A DNA stretch of 64,000 bases from a bacterium (GTDB lineage: Bacteria > Zhuqueibacterota > Zhuqueibacteria > Residuimicrobiales > Krinioviventaceae): assembly GCA_029561455.1 (NCBI GenBank), contig JAKQIY010000068.1, positions 1-64,000 of the forward strand. Reading direction: 5' to 3'. This document shows positions 17,353 through 26,055 of this stretch, in pieces. A program made the position numbers and the translations under genes. The notes under the pieces are model-generated. The model did not search any database, had not been told where the DNA came from, and worked only from the letters and a program-made list of their open reading frames with translations. How positions within the stretch are numbered: the stretch's first letter is position 1; each line of letters starts with the position of its first letter.

Positions 17353-19065
17353 ATGCGAATTACTATAAATGATAAAGAATGTTGGGCCAACCCTGGTGAA
17401 ACCATTTTAGCGGTCGCTGAAAGGGAAGGCTTGAAAATACCAACCCTGTGTTACCTGAAAGGATTATCTCCGACCGGTTCCTGCCGCATTTGCGTAGTGG
17501 AAGTAGAAAGTCAGCGCAGCCTGGTGCCTTCCTGTGCTTTTCCTGTTTTTGAAGGAATGAAAGTAAAAACCAATTCCCCGCAGGTTCGCCGCGCCCGGAA
17601 AACAATTATTGAATTATTGCTCGCCAACCACCCGCAAGAGTGTTTGCAATGTGTGCGTAACGGCAATTGCGAACTGCAATCGCTGGCGGCTGAATATGGT
17701 GTCCGCAGCTTGCGTTACAAAGGCGAACGCCGCACGCAAAAACTGGATGTCGCCAGTCCGTCCATTGAGCGCGACCCGGAAAAGTGTATTCTGTGCGGAC
17801 GCTGTGTGCGTATCTGCCATGAAGTGCAAAGCGTCGGCGCCATTGATATTGCCCAGCGCGGTTTTAAGAGCACCGTTACACCGGCATTTTATAACAGCTT
17901 AAACACCGTCCCATGTGTATTCTGCGGTCAGTGTATCGTTAATTGTCCGGTAGGCGCTTTAAAAGAAAAAAGCCATGAAAAAATTGTATGGGATGCAATT
18001 AACCATCCTGAAAAACATGTTGTCGTGCAGGTTGCCCCGGCGGTGCGTGTTGCCCTGGGTGAGGAATTCGGTATGGAACCAGGGTCTGTAGTAACCGGTA
18101 AAATTGTCACCGCATTACGCCGTCTTGGTTTTAATACGGTTTTTGATACTGATTTTAGCGCCGATTTAACCATTATGGAAGAAGCTACGGAATTGCTGGA
18201 TCGGCTGAATAACGGCGGTAAATTGCCCATGTTAACTTCGTGCAGCCCCGGCTGGATCAAATATATCGAGCATTTTTACCCGGAACAGTTAAGTAATCTG
18301 TCCTCCTGTAAATCGCCTCATGAAATGCAGGGCGCTTTGATCAAATCATTCTATGCTGAAAAAATGAAGATCGATCCTTCTAAAATATTTGTGGTCTCCA
18401 TTATGCCATGTACAGCGAAAAAATACGAAGCACAGCGACCGGAACTGGGTGAAGATTACCAGGATGTCGACGCGGTGCTAACCACCCGTGAACTGGCGCG
18501 GATGATTAAAAACGCCGGTATTGATTTTACCAAATTGCCGGATGACTATTTTGACGACCCGCTGGGTGAATCCACCGGCGCCGGCGTTATTTTTGGCAGC
18601 AGCGGCGGCGTTATGGAAGCAGCCCTGCGTACCGCTTATTTTACGTTGACCGGCAAGGAAATGGATAATATCGATTTTCGTCCCATTCGCGGTCTTGAAG
18701 GAGTCAAAGAGGCAGATGTGCCGGTCAAAGGAATTGTTCTCAAAGTTGCTGCTGTGAACAGTTTAAAAAATATCAATTATTTCCTTGACCAAATTAAAGC
18801 CGGAACCTCGCCGTATCACTTTATTGAAGTGATGGCTTGCCCCGGTGGTTGCATCAATGGCGGCGGTCAGCCGTTACCATCAAATCCGGCTAAAACTGAA
18901 AAAAGAATGCAGGCAATTTATAAAATTGACCGGGAATTGCCCAAACGCTGCTCACACCAAAACGAATCGGTGCAAAAGTTATATAAGGAATTTCTCGGCC
19001 ATCCAAATAGTCATAAAGCACATGAATTATTGCATACACATTATGTACGTCGTGATGTAGAGTAA
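17353..19065 (+). CDS. [FeFe]-hydrogenase catalytic subunit, HndD/HydA type (copy 1)
   Basis: A 570-residue catalytic subunit making or consuming H2 at an H-cluster. Domains: plant-type [2Fe-2S] (C33, C44, C47, C61), His-Cys3 [4Fe-4S] (H93, C97, C100, C106), 2[4Fe-4S] (C145, C148, C151, C155 and C188, C191, C194, C198), then the H-domain with L1 TSCSPGW (295-301), L2 MPCTAKKYE (351-359) and L3 MACPGGC (494-500). The C-terminal small-subunit domain ends in YKEFLGH and HELLHTHY. L1 has Ser where monomeric enzymes have the second of two adjacent Cys; the copy at 27717 has the same. It forms an operon with the NuoE and NuoF genes upstream. No maturases (HydE, F, G) are in the window. Confidence 0.95.
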   Translation: MRITINDKECWANPGETILAVAEREGLKIPTLCYLKGLSPTGSCRICVVEVESQRSLVPSCAFPVFEGMKVKTNSPQVRRARKTIIELLLANHPQECLQCVRNGNCELQSLAAEYGVRSLRYKGERRTQKLDVASPSIERDPEKCILCGRCVRICHEVQSVGAIDIAQRGFKSTVTPAFYNSLNTVPCVFCGQCIVNCPVGALKEKSHEKIVWDAINHPEKHVVVQVAPAVRVALGEEFGMEPGSVVTGKIVTALRRLGFNTVFDTDFSADLTIMEEATELLDRLNNGGKLPMLTSCSPGWIKYIEHFYPEQLSNLSSCKSPHEMQGALIKSFYAEKMKIDPSKIFVVSIMPCTAKKYEAQRPELGEDYQDVDAVLTTRELARMIKNAGIDFTKLPDDYFDDPLGESTGAGVIFGSSGGVMEAALRTAYFTLTGKEMDNIDFRPIRGLEGVKEADVPVKGIVLKVAAVNSLKNINYFLDQIKAGTSPYHFIEVMACPGGCINGGGQPLPSNPAKTEKRMQAIYKIDRELPKRCSHQNESVQKLYKEFLGHPNSHKAHELLHTHYVRRDVE

Positions 19066-19070
19066 ATAAT

Positions 19071-21083
19071 ATGCCGGTTGTCTGGACAATAGAGGAAAAA
19101 TGCAAACGCTGTTATTCGTGCATACGTGAGTGCCCGGCCAAAGCGATTAAAGTAGAAAATGGCCAGGCCAAAGTGATCGAAGAACGGTGTCTGGCTTGCG
19201 GGCATTGTGTAAACGTATGCTCGCAAAAAGCCAAAGCAGTGCTGAATGGTGTTGATAACACCCTGCGTTTTTTAAAGCAGGGTGAAACCATTGCCATGTT
19301 GGCGCCCTCATTTCCGGCGGCATACCCAAAAATTGAAATGGGCAAATTGATCGGCGCCCTGCGTGAAAGCGGTTTTTCCCGGGTTGTTGAAGTGGCTTTT
19401 GGCGCGGATTTGATCAACCGCGCCTATTTGAAAATGGTCAATGACAAGAACAATTCCGGTAACCGGCCGTTTATCACCAGTTCTTGTCCCGCTATTTGCT
19501 CTTTAATAGAGAAATATTTTCCAGAACTGATTGGCGACCTGGCGCCTATTGTTTCACCAATGGTGGCAATGGGCCGGGTTGTAAAAAAAATGTATGGCGA
19601 CAATGTAAAGGTGGTTTTTATCGGCCCATGCACAGCCAAAAAAACCGAAATAATGGACCCTGAAGTACGCGATTCTACCGATGAAGTGCTGACATTTCAG
19701 GAATTGACGGAATTATGGGATATTTTACATATTGATCCGCAGACAGCCAGGTGGAGCGATTTTGATCCGCCAATAGCCTATCTCGGCAGTATCTATCCCA
19801 TTTCCGGCGGTTTTTTACGCAGCGCCGGCCTGCCCCTGGATATTATGAATAAAGAAGTCATCTTAACTGAGGGTAAAGAGCACATTCTGCGCTTGTTCGA
19901 ATGTCTGAAAAATCAGGAAATTCGCGCCAGTATGGTCGATGTGTTGTTTTGCGAAGGCTGCATTAACGGCCCCTTGATTGATAAAACAGTAAATTACTTT
20001 ACCCGCAAGCAAAAAATTGTTCAATATACGGCGGCGCACCGACAGTCCACTAACTATATGGAATGGAAAAGCGCCCTGGAACAATTCAAAGATGTTAAGG
20101 TATTCCGTGAATTTACAGCCAAACCGCTGACCCCCTTAATGCCAACAGAAAAGCAAGTTCGGCTCATCCTGGAAAAGATTGAAAAATTTGCCTCCAGTGA
20201 TGAACTGAATTGCCGGGCCTGTGGCTATGATACCTGCCGGGAATATGCCGCAGCGGTGTTCCAGGGTTTGGCCGAAGATGATATGTGCCTGCCTTATTTA
20301 ATTGAAAAGCAGCAGCGCATGCAGCAGGAACTGAAAAATTCCCTTGCCAAACTGGCGGAAGCCCAGGAACAACTCATTCAACATGAGAAACTGGCTTCAA
20401 TCGGACAACTAGCTGCCGGTGTAGCCCACGAAGTTAATAACCCGTTGGGTTCGATTATGCTGTATGCGCACCTGGTGTTGCAGCGCATGGAAGAAAGCGA
20501 CTCACGCTCCAGCGATATAAAATTCATTATGGAAGAAGCTAAACGCTGCCAGAAAATAGTTTCAGGATTATTGAATTTCTCGCGTCAGGGCAAATTGCGT
20601 TTGAAACAGCACAATATTAGAAATATTATCAATAAAATGATAACAGCCCTTAAAGAGCAAAAACTTTTCCAGAATGTGGAAATTTTTGTTAATATCGCCG
20701 ATTCGGTTCCCGAAATTTCTATGGATGGCGATCAAATGTACCAGGTGTTTTTGAACCTGGCTCTCAACGCGGCAGAAGCAATGCCCAATGGCGGATCGTT
20801 AACCATCACCGCCAGGCCAGATTTTGAGACCAATCGGGTCGTTATTGAATTTATGGATAATGGAGTTGGCATTCCCAAAGAGAACCTGAGTAAAATGTTT
20901 ACGCCATTTTTTACCACCAAGCAAATAGGCAAGGGAACCGGTCTCGGTTTACCAATTGCCTATGGTATTTTAAAGATGCACAAAGGCAATATTCAGGTGA
21001 AAAGTAATGTCGGGCTTGGTTCGGTATTTATTATTGATTTGCCTATGGTAACCGAAACCGTGCAATCATTTGTTGGACAATAA
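19071..21083 (+). CDS. [FeFe]-hydrogenase-like sensor fused to histidine kinase
   Basis: A 670-residue soluble fusion. A 2[4Fe-4S] ferredoxin (C11-C21, C40-C50) precedes a hydrogenase H-domain (about 70-350) with L1 TSSCP (136-140), L2 GPCTAKK (185-191) and L3 FCEGCINGP (293-301). Next is a small Fe-S domain (C381, C384, C389, C406), a coiled coil (about 408-440), HisKA with His453 (GVAHEVNNPLGSI) and HATPase (DNGVGIP, GTGLGLPI). L1 has lost the cysteine that relays protons in catalytic enzymes and L2 its Met, as expected for a sensory (HydS-like) rather than catalytic site. It probably reports H2 or ferredoxin redox state to the receivers at 21096 and 21508. It lies five bases after hydA. 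Confidence 0.92.
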   Translation: MPVVWTIEEKCKRCYSCIRECPAKAIKVENGQAKVIEERCLACGHCVNVCSQKAKAVLNGVDNTLRFLKQGETIAMLAPSFPAAYPKIEMGKLIGALRESGFSRVVEVAFGADLINRAYLKMVNDKNNSGNRPFITSSCPAICSLIEKYFPELIGDLAPIVSPMVAMGRVVKKMYGDNVKVVFIGPCTAKKTEIMDPEVRDSTDEVLTFQELTELWDILHIDPQTARWSDFDPPIAYLGSIYPISGGFLRSAGLPLDIMNKEVILTEGKEHILRLFECLKNQEIRASMVDVLFCEGCINGPLIDKTVNYFTRKQKIVQYTAAHRQSTNYMEWKSALEQFKDVKVFREFTAKPLTPLMPTEKQVRLILEKIEKFASSDELNCRACGYDTCREYAAAVFQGLAEDDMCLPYLIEKQQRMQQELKNSLAKLAEAQEQLIQHEKLASIGQLAAGVAHEVNNPLGSIMLYAHLVLQRMEESDSRSSDIKFIMEEAKRCQKIVSGLLNFSRQGKLRLKQHNIRNIINKMITALKEQKLFQNVEIFVNIADSVPEISMDGDQMYQVFLNLALNAAEAMPNGGSLTITARPDFETNRVVIEFMDNGVGIPKENLSKMFTPFFTTKQIGKGTGLGLPIAYGILKMHKGNIQVKSNVGLGSVFIIDLPMVTETVQSFVGQ

Positions 21084-21095
21084 AACAGAGGCCAA

Positions 21096-21491
21096 ATGAG
21101 TTACAAAATACTGATAATTGACGATGATGTCGACCTGGTCGAAATGAACCGTGCTTTTTTTACCTCCAAAGGATTCACCGTTTGTTATGCCTATAATGGC
21201 GAAGACGGCCTTAAGGCATTACGTCGCGAAAAACCGGATCTAGTTATTCTGGATGTAATGATGACCGAAGTGGGCGAAGGTTTTGAAGTCGCCCGGCAGA
21301 TCAGGGCTGATGAGCAGGTCAAAAACACACCGATCATTATGCTCACCAGCGTCAACCAGGAACACGGCTTTAACCTGACAATTGGTCCGGATGATACCTG
21401 GAACCCGGTTGATTGCTTTCTGGAAAAACCGGCGTCACACACACAATTACTCGGTAAAGTTGAAGAAATTTTACAGTCATTAAAAAGATAA
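21096..21491 (+). CDS. Response regulator with extended loop (copy 2)
   Basis: A 131-residue receiver domain only. Acidic residues DDD (9-11), Asp53 (LVILDVMM), and EKP near the end. It carries the same insert before the KP motif as the proteins at 12956 and 21508 (GFNLTIGPDDTWNPVDCF). It starts 12 bases after the hydrogenase-sensor kinase gene, so that kinase is the most likely phosphate donor. No output domain; it probably acts by protein contact or in a relay. Confidence 0.9.
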   Translation: MSYKILIIDDDVDLVEMNRAFFTSKGFTVCYAYNGEDGLKALRREKPDLVILDVMMTEVGEGFEVARQIRADEQVKNTPIIMLTSVNQEHGFNLTIGPDDTWNPVDCFLEKPASHTQLLGKVEEILQSLKR

Positions 21492-21507
21492 AATAAGGAA
21501 ACAAACA

Positions 21508-21906
21508 ATGGATAAAAAGATTTTAATGGTAGATGATGATACGGACTTGATTAATATCTATAAACCGGTATTGGAAAAAGCAGGTTATAACATCCGTACC
21601 GCATATAACAGTGTTGATGGCTATGAAGCTTATAAAGAATTTTTACCGGATGTCGTTTTTGTCGACCTTTCTATGGAGCATTTTGATTCCGGCTTTGTAT
21701 TGTGCCACCGCATTAAAAAATTGCCGGAGAGCAAGAATTCCCGAATTATTATTATGACCTCTGCCGGGCATGAAACCGGTATCCGGTTCTCTACTGAAAC
21801 TTCGGAAGAAACCAACTGGATCAAAGCGGACGATTACCTGGAAAAACCGGTATCTCCGCGCGATCTGTTACAATATATCAGTGAAAAAGTATTCAAGAAC
21901 AAGTGA
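21508..21906 (+). CDS. Response regulator with extended loop (copy 3)
   Basis: A 132-residue receiver domain with DDD (9-11), Asp53 (VVFVDLSM) and EKP. It shares the long loop before EKP (GIRFSTETSEETNWIKADDY) with two other receivers in the cluster. Its TGA stop overlaps the GTG start of the next kinase gene, which implies translational coupling and a matched supply of kinase and receiver. Confidence 0.9.
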   Translation: MDKKILMVDDDTDLINIYKPVLEKAGYNIRTAYNSVDGYEAYKEFLPDVVFVDLSMEHFDSGFVLCHRIKKLPESKNSRIIIMTSAGHETGIRFSTETSEETNWIKADDYLEKPVSPRDLLQYISEKVFKNK

Positions 21907-23390
21907 TAATTGAAAAGGGTAAAATACTTGTAGTCGATGATGAACTGGGAATGCGCGAGGGAATCCGGCGCATTCTCGAAATGCAGGGCCACGAAGTAGA
22001 TACCGCCGATTGCGGTCATAAAGGCATAGAAAAAGGTATTTCCGCCGAATATGACCTGTATTTCATCGATCTGAAAATGCCGGACCTTGAAGGCACCCAG
22101 GTGCTGCGGGAAATCAAGCTGGTTTATCCCGAAGCCATTTGTGTCATCGTCACGGCGTATGCTTCCATTGATACGGCGGTGGAAACCACCCGCATGGGCG
22201 CTTACCAGTATATACCCAAACCTTTTGAACCGGAAGAATTACAGATCCTGGTGCACCGCGCCCTGGAACGGCGCTGGTACATACTGGAAGCGCGGCGGCT
22301 GCGCGAGGAACAGGAGCGACGGCTGCTCGAAGTCGCTCACGAGCAGTCGCGTATGCGCACGATCATTAACGCCCTGGATGATGGTATTCTGGTCATTAAC
22401 CAGGAAGGGCAGGTGGTCTTATTCAACCCCGGTTTTTTGAAATTGTTAAATATTACCACAGAAATCGCGATTGGCGATAATGTTCTGGATATAATACCTG
22501 CCCAGTTAAGCAATCAGATCAAAGAGATATTTGCCAATCGTAACCAGGTACAGGCGATTATCCAGGAAATTGTTATTCATCCACCCGCCAAACTGGTGAT
22601 CATGGCCAACACTACCCCAATATTAGGCCGTAAAGGGGAACTATTAGGGGTAGTTTCGGTGTTACGCGATATTTCGGAACTGAAGAAAATTGATATCATG
22701 CGCTCACAGTTTGTGGATATGGCTGCCCATGAACTCAAATCGCCATTGACCGCCGTACAGGGTTATCTTGAACTGGTGGTTGATAAAACCCTCGGCGAAG
22801 AGCCGGAATTATATGAAGGTTATTTAAAACGTTCACTGGAACGAACTAAGTCTCTTGTCAATCTTATTAATGATCTGTTAAATGTTACCCGCCTCGAAGC
22901 CGGCAAAGTCCGCCGGGAAATTCAATTGCAAAATATTAAAGAGTTGATCGATGACCGTATTGACTTTTTGAAAAACGACATCAAGCAACAAAACCTGCAG
23001 GTATTACTTGATGTTGATAGCGACATGTACGTCGATGCCGACCGTGAAGATATGTTGCGTCTGTTCAACCAGGTCATAGCTAATGCAATAAAATATAACA
23101 AGCCGGATGGCACAATAACCATTACCGGCCATAAAAACCGTAATTATGTAAAAGTGGATATAGCCGACACCGGTATCGGCTTGCGTGAAGAAGACCGGCA
23201 ACGACTGTTTGAAGATTTTTTCCGGGCAAAAAATGAACATACCCGTAATATAACCGGAACCGGATTGGGCTTGACCATTGTTAAAAAGATCGTCGATGCC
23301 TATTCCGGAAAAATTGAAGTAAATAGTAAATATGAACACGGCACCACTTTTTCAATTTTTTTGCCAATAACCAAGTCGCAATTAAGTTAA
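21903..23390 (+). CDS. REC-PAS-histidine kinase (second paralogue)
   Basis: A 495-residue soluble kinase with the same order as the one at 13359: receiver (Asp56; YIPKPFEP), connector helix, PAS (about 150-258; INALDDGILVINQEGQVVLFN), HisKA His276 (MAAHELKSPLTAV) and HATPase (DTGIGL, GTGLGLTI). The start is GTG at 21903, overlapping the preceding stop by four bases. Duplicate kinases on either side of the first hydrogenase operon suggest a duplicated control module, or two signals that converge. Confidence 0.92.
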   Translation: MIIEKGKILVVDDELGMREGIRRILEMQGHEVDTADCGHKGIEKGISAEYDLYFIDLKMPDLEGTQVLREIKLVYPEAICVIVTAYASIDTAVETTRMGAYQYIPKPFEPEELQILVHRALERRWYILEARRLREEQERRLLEVAHEQSRMRTIINALDDGILVINQEGQVVLFNPGFLKLLNITTEIAIGDNVLDIIPAQLSNQIKEIFANRNQVQAIIQEIVIHPPAKLVIMANTTPILGRKGELLGVVSVLRDISELKKIDIMRSQFVDMAAHELKSPLTAVQGYLELVVDKTLGEEPELYEGYLKRSLERTKSLVNLINDLLNVTRLEAGKVRREIQLQNIKELIDDRIDFLKNDIKQQNLQVLLDVDSDMYVDADREDMLRLFNQVIANAIKYNKPDGTITITGHKNRNYVKVDIADTGIGLREEDRQRLFEDFFRAKNEHTRNITGTGLGLTIVKKIVDAYSGKIEVNSKYEHGTTFSIFLPITKSQLS

Positions 23391-23426
23391 ATTTACCCTG
23401 AATGTTTTTCTATCAAGGGAGTTAAC

Positions 23427-23768
23427 ATGGAATTACAGGAAATTGTCAATAAACTTGAGTTACAAGTATTAAGCGGTGAAAAGAATCTCGGCAAGGATGT
23501 CAGCAAAGGTTATTTGTCGGATATTTTAAGTGACGCCATGGCCAATGCAGTTAAAGGCTCCCTGTGGATCACCAACCAGACCCATGAAAATGTAATTGCC
23601 ATTGTCTTTTTTAAATCTCTTGCCGGCGTCATCCTCCCCGATAACCTGGAGCCGGAACAAACCGCGCTGCAAAAAGCCAAAGAAAAAAATATCCCGGTAT
23701 TTCGTTCCGGCCGCTCTGCGTTCGACATTGCAGGGCAATTGTATGATCTCGGGATACGGGGGAGATAG
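23427..23768 (+). CDS. DRTGG-domain protein
   Basis: A 113-residue single-domain protein resembling the DRTGG domain seen in phosphotransacetylases and near HPr-kinase-like proteins (LQVLSGEKNLGKDVSKGYLSD, AGVILPDNLEPEQTALQKA, KNIPVFRSGRSAFDIAG). Stand-alone copies are found beside PHP and orphan HATPase genes in hydrogenase clusters of anaerobes. It may bind a nucleotide or small ligand, but the role is unknown. A good ribosome site (AAGGGAG) precedes the ATG. It ends four bases before the PHP gene. Confidence 0.85.
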   Translation: MELQEIVNKLELQVLSGEKNLGKDVSKGYLSDILSDAMANAVKGSLWITNQTHENVIAIVFFKSLAGVILPDNLEPEQTALQKAKEKNIPVFRSGRSAFDIAGQLYDLGIRGR

Positions 23769-23772
23769 GTGA

Positions 23773-24537
23773 ATGCTGACCTGGTACAAGGCAGATTTAC
23801 ATATTCATACTGTTTTATCGCCATGCGCTGATTTGAGTATGGGACCGGTTAATATTGTGAATACAGCAATTAAAAATAACCTTGATATTATTGCAATCAC
23901 GGATCATAATTCCGCAGAAAATGTGCAGACAGTAATGCAAGTTGCCCAAAATACCCCGTTAAACGTAATTCCCGGCATGGAAGTTTATACGCGGGAAGAT
24001 GCCCATATGATATGCCTCTTTGAAAACCTGGAGACGGTATTACAATTTCAGGATTTTGTCTATCAGCATCTGCAACCCGGAATTTACGATGCATCCATGA
24101 TGGGCCCGCAATATGTATGCGACCAGCATGAAAATGTGATCGCTGAAAACGACCGGTTCCTTACCTTACCAACCAATGCCTCGGTAGAAGCGGTTGCTGC
24201 ACGGGTCAACGATCTTGGCGGTATTATTTACCCGGCGCATATCGACAGAAAATCAAACAGTCTGTTGCGATCGCTAGGTTTTATACCCGATAATCTGTTC
24301 ATACACGCTGTAGAAATCTCGCAGCCCTTTGACCAGGCGCGGGAACGTTTGCGGTTTTTAAACAATACACCTTATACTATAATTACCGCTTCCGATTCAC
24401 ATGATATTGATATGTTGGGTTCCAAGACGACATTTTTTTACCTGGAACAACCGACATTTGGAGAAATTAAAAAAGCTATCGAAAAGCAGGATGGCCGATA
24501 TACAGCTTTACAACAAGCGGAGCAATCTGAAAATTAA
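23773..24537 (+). CDS. PHP-domain metal-dependent phosphoesterase
   Basis: A 254-residue PHP-fold protein. The metal-binding signature is ADLHIHTVLSPCAD (H10, H12), ITDHNSAENV, GMEVYTRED, a YPAHIDRK histidine and ITASDSHDID near the end. The family includes RNase AM-like and histidinol-phosphatase-like enzymes. Here it is one of a recurrent trio with DRTGG and HATPase proteins next to hydrogenase genes, so a signalling or nucleotide-processing role is possible. The substrate cannot be named. The stop and the next start share one base (TAATG). Confidence 0.88.
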   Translation: MLTWYKADLHIHTVLSPCADLSMGPVNIVNTAIKNNLDIIAITDHNSAENVQTVMQVAQNTPLNVIPGMEVYTREDAHMICLFENLETVLQFQDFVYQHLQPGIYDASMMGPQYVCDQHENVIAENDRFLTLPTNASVEAVAARVNDLGGIIYPAHIDRKSNSLLRSLGFIPDNLFIHAVEISQPFDQARERLRFLNNTPYTIITASDSHDIDMLGSKTTFFYLEQPTFGEIKKAIEKQDGRYTALQQAEQSEN

Positions 24538-25085
24538 TGCGGGAACTGTCATTAAATATTCTGGATATTGTGACCAATTCCATAGAGGCGCAAGCCACAC
24601 GGGTGATTCTTGCCATCGAGGAACTGAGCAGCGATAATATCTTTCGCATTCGTATTCGTGATAATGGCCGTGGTATGAGCGAAGAAATGACCCGGAAAGT
24701 GCTCGATCCATTCGTTACATCGCGAACTACCCGCTCCGTAGGTATGGGACTGCCCATGCTGAATCAACAGGCGATGATGTCGGGCGGTAGTGTAACGATC
24801 AAATCTACATTGGGAGTCGGAACCCTGGTGACTGCTGAATTTAAAAACAATAATCTCAACCGGGCGCCGTTAGGCAATATTGCCGATACGGTGGTAAACC
24901 TGGTTATCGGCAGCCTCGATGTACATTTTTATTACATTCACAAAACCAACCAGGGACGATTCTGTTTTGATTCGTACTGGATGCTGGGCCGCGCCGCGGA
25001 ACAGGATTGTTCATTATACGATCTGGTAGTGCCGGCAAAAGAAACCATCCGAAAAAATTTACTATCAATTCATTCACGGGGGTAA
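24537..25085 (+). CDS. Orphan HATPase (anti-sigma/kinase-like ATP-binding protein)
   Basis: A 182-residue protein with a GHKL ATPase domain and no phospho-acceptor histidine domain. The N box is DIVTNSIEAQA (Asn14), the G1 box DNGRGMS and the G2 region SVGMGLPML. The C-terminal 60 residues (HFYYIHKTNQGRFCFDSYW) are a separate unit I do not recognise. It could phosphorylate a partner protein, as anti-sigma kinases do, or bind nucleotide as a switch. It overlaps the PHP gene by one base and precedes the second hydrogenase operon by 78 bases. Confidence 0.85.
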   Translation: MRELSLNILDIVTNSIEAQATRVILAIEELSSDNIFRIRIRDNGRGMSEEMTRKVLDPFVTSRTTRSVGMGLPMLNQQAMMSGGSVTIKSTLGVGTLVTAEFKNNNLNRAPLGNIADTVVNLVIGSLDVHFYYIHKTNQGRFCFDSYWMLGRAAEQDCSLYDLVVPAKETIRKNLLSIHSRG

Positions 25086-25163
25086 TATATTATATAAAGG
25101 CAGTTTTGATTGATCTATAAATAAAGTACCATAAATAAATCACAGTAACAGGAGGTTGTACCA

Positions 25164-25526
25164 GTGAAAACATTAGCAGATCTCCGCGCCATTAAGGAGA
25201 AAGCAAAAGCGGAAATGGCAACACGCGAAAAAAACGCCCGGTTCCGTATTACCGTTGCTATGGGAACATGTGGTATTGCGGCCGGCGCCCGTGATACCAT
25301 GTCTGCCATTATTGATGAATTGAATAAACGCAATATCCAGGATGCGATTGTTACCCAAACCGGCTGTCTTGGTTATTGCGATCAGGAACCGTTGATCCAG
25401 ATAGCGCAAGCCGATAAGCAAACCATCAGCTATGGCAAAGTATCGCCCGAAGTCGCCCGCAAAATTATTGCGGAACATATTGTCAATGGTAAAGTAGTAG
25501 CCGATTATGTATTCAATTTAAGCTAG
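25164..25526 (+). CDS. Stand-alone [2Fe-2S] thioredoxin-like ferredoxin (HndB type)
   Basis: A 120-residue protein with the [2Fe-2S] thioredoxin-like fold (MGTCGIAAGA, TQTGCLGYCDQE) and cysteines at about 34, 72 and 76. It matches HndB of tetrameric NADP-linked hydrogenases and the N-terminal domain of the NuoF-like subunit at 15343. Preceded by AGGAGG. Because the NuoF-like subunit of this second set has a cysteine-free version of the same domain, this separate protein probably supplies the missing cluster. Confidence 0.9.
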   Translation: MKTLADLRAIKEKAKAEMATREKNARFRITVAMGTCGIAAGARDTMSAIIDELNKRNIQDAIVTQTGCLGYCDQEPLIQIAQADKQTISYGKVSPEVARKIIAEHIVNGKVVADYVFNLS

Positions 25527-25578
25527 TTTGCAATTACATTACATCAGTACATTGGGAAAACTATTACGGAGGTTGAGA

Positions 25579-26055
25579 ATGCAAGATTTGAAGAAAGTGG
25601 ATGAAATTGTCAAAAATTACAGCATGACAAAAACTCCGCTTATTTATATTTTAAAAGATGTTCAGAAAGAATACGGGTTTCTTTCCGAAACATTATTAAC
25701 TCGCGTCGCCAAAATGACTAATATACCGCTCAGCGAGATCTATGGCGTAGCTACTTTTTACAGCCTTTTCACTACTGAAGCCAAAGGGAAATATATTGTA
25801 CGTTGCTGCAATAATGCTCCCTGCCATGTTAAAGGCTCCAAAGCAGTCCTTGATAAAATTAAAGAGTACCTGGGTTTGGAAATGAATGAAACCACCCCGG
25901 ACGGATTGTTCACCCTGGAATTTACCAGTTGCCTCGGTCTGTGTGCCGTCGCCCCGGTCATGATGATCAATGATGAGGTATATGGTAACCTGACCCCTGA
26001 AAAAGCCGTGTCAATTTTAAAGGATTATAAAATGAAAGGACTGGCAAATGCATAG
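25579..26055 (+). CDS. Hydrogenase NuoE-like [2Fe-2S] subunit (copy 2)
   Basis: A 158-residue HndA/HydC-type electron-transfer subunit. I choose ATG 25579, with GGAGG (25568-25572) just before it; the frame stays open upstream to 25528 but without a ribosome site. The [2Fe-2S] ligands are C77-x4-C82 (CNNAPC) and C118-x3-C122 (CLGLC). The motif IYGVATFYSLF is shared with the first copy. It overlaps the following NuoF-like gene by eight bases. Confidence 0.93.
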   Translation: MQDLKKVDEIVKNYSMTKTPLIYILKDVQKEYGFLSETLLTRVAKMTNIPLSEIYGVATFYSLFTTEAKGKYIVRCCNNAPCHVKGSKAVLDKIKEYLGLEMNETTPDGLFTLEFTSCLGLCAVAPVMMINDEVYGNLTPEKAVSILKDYKMKGLANA

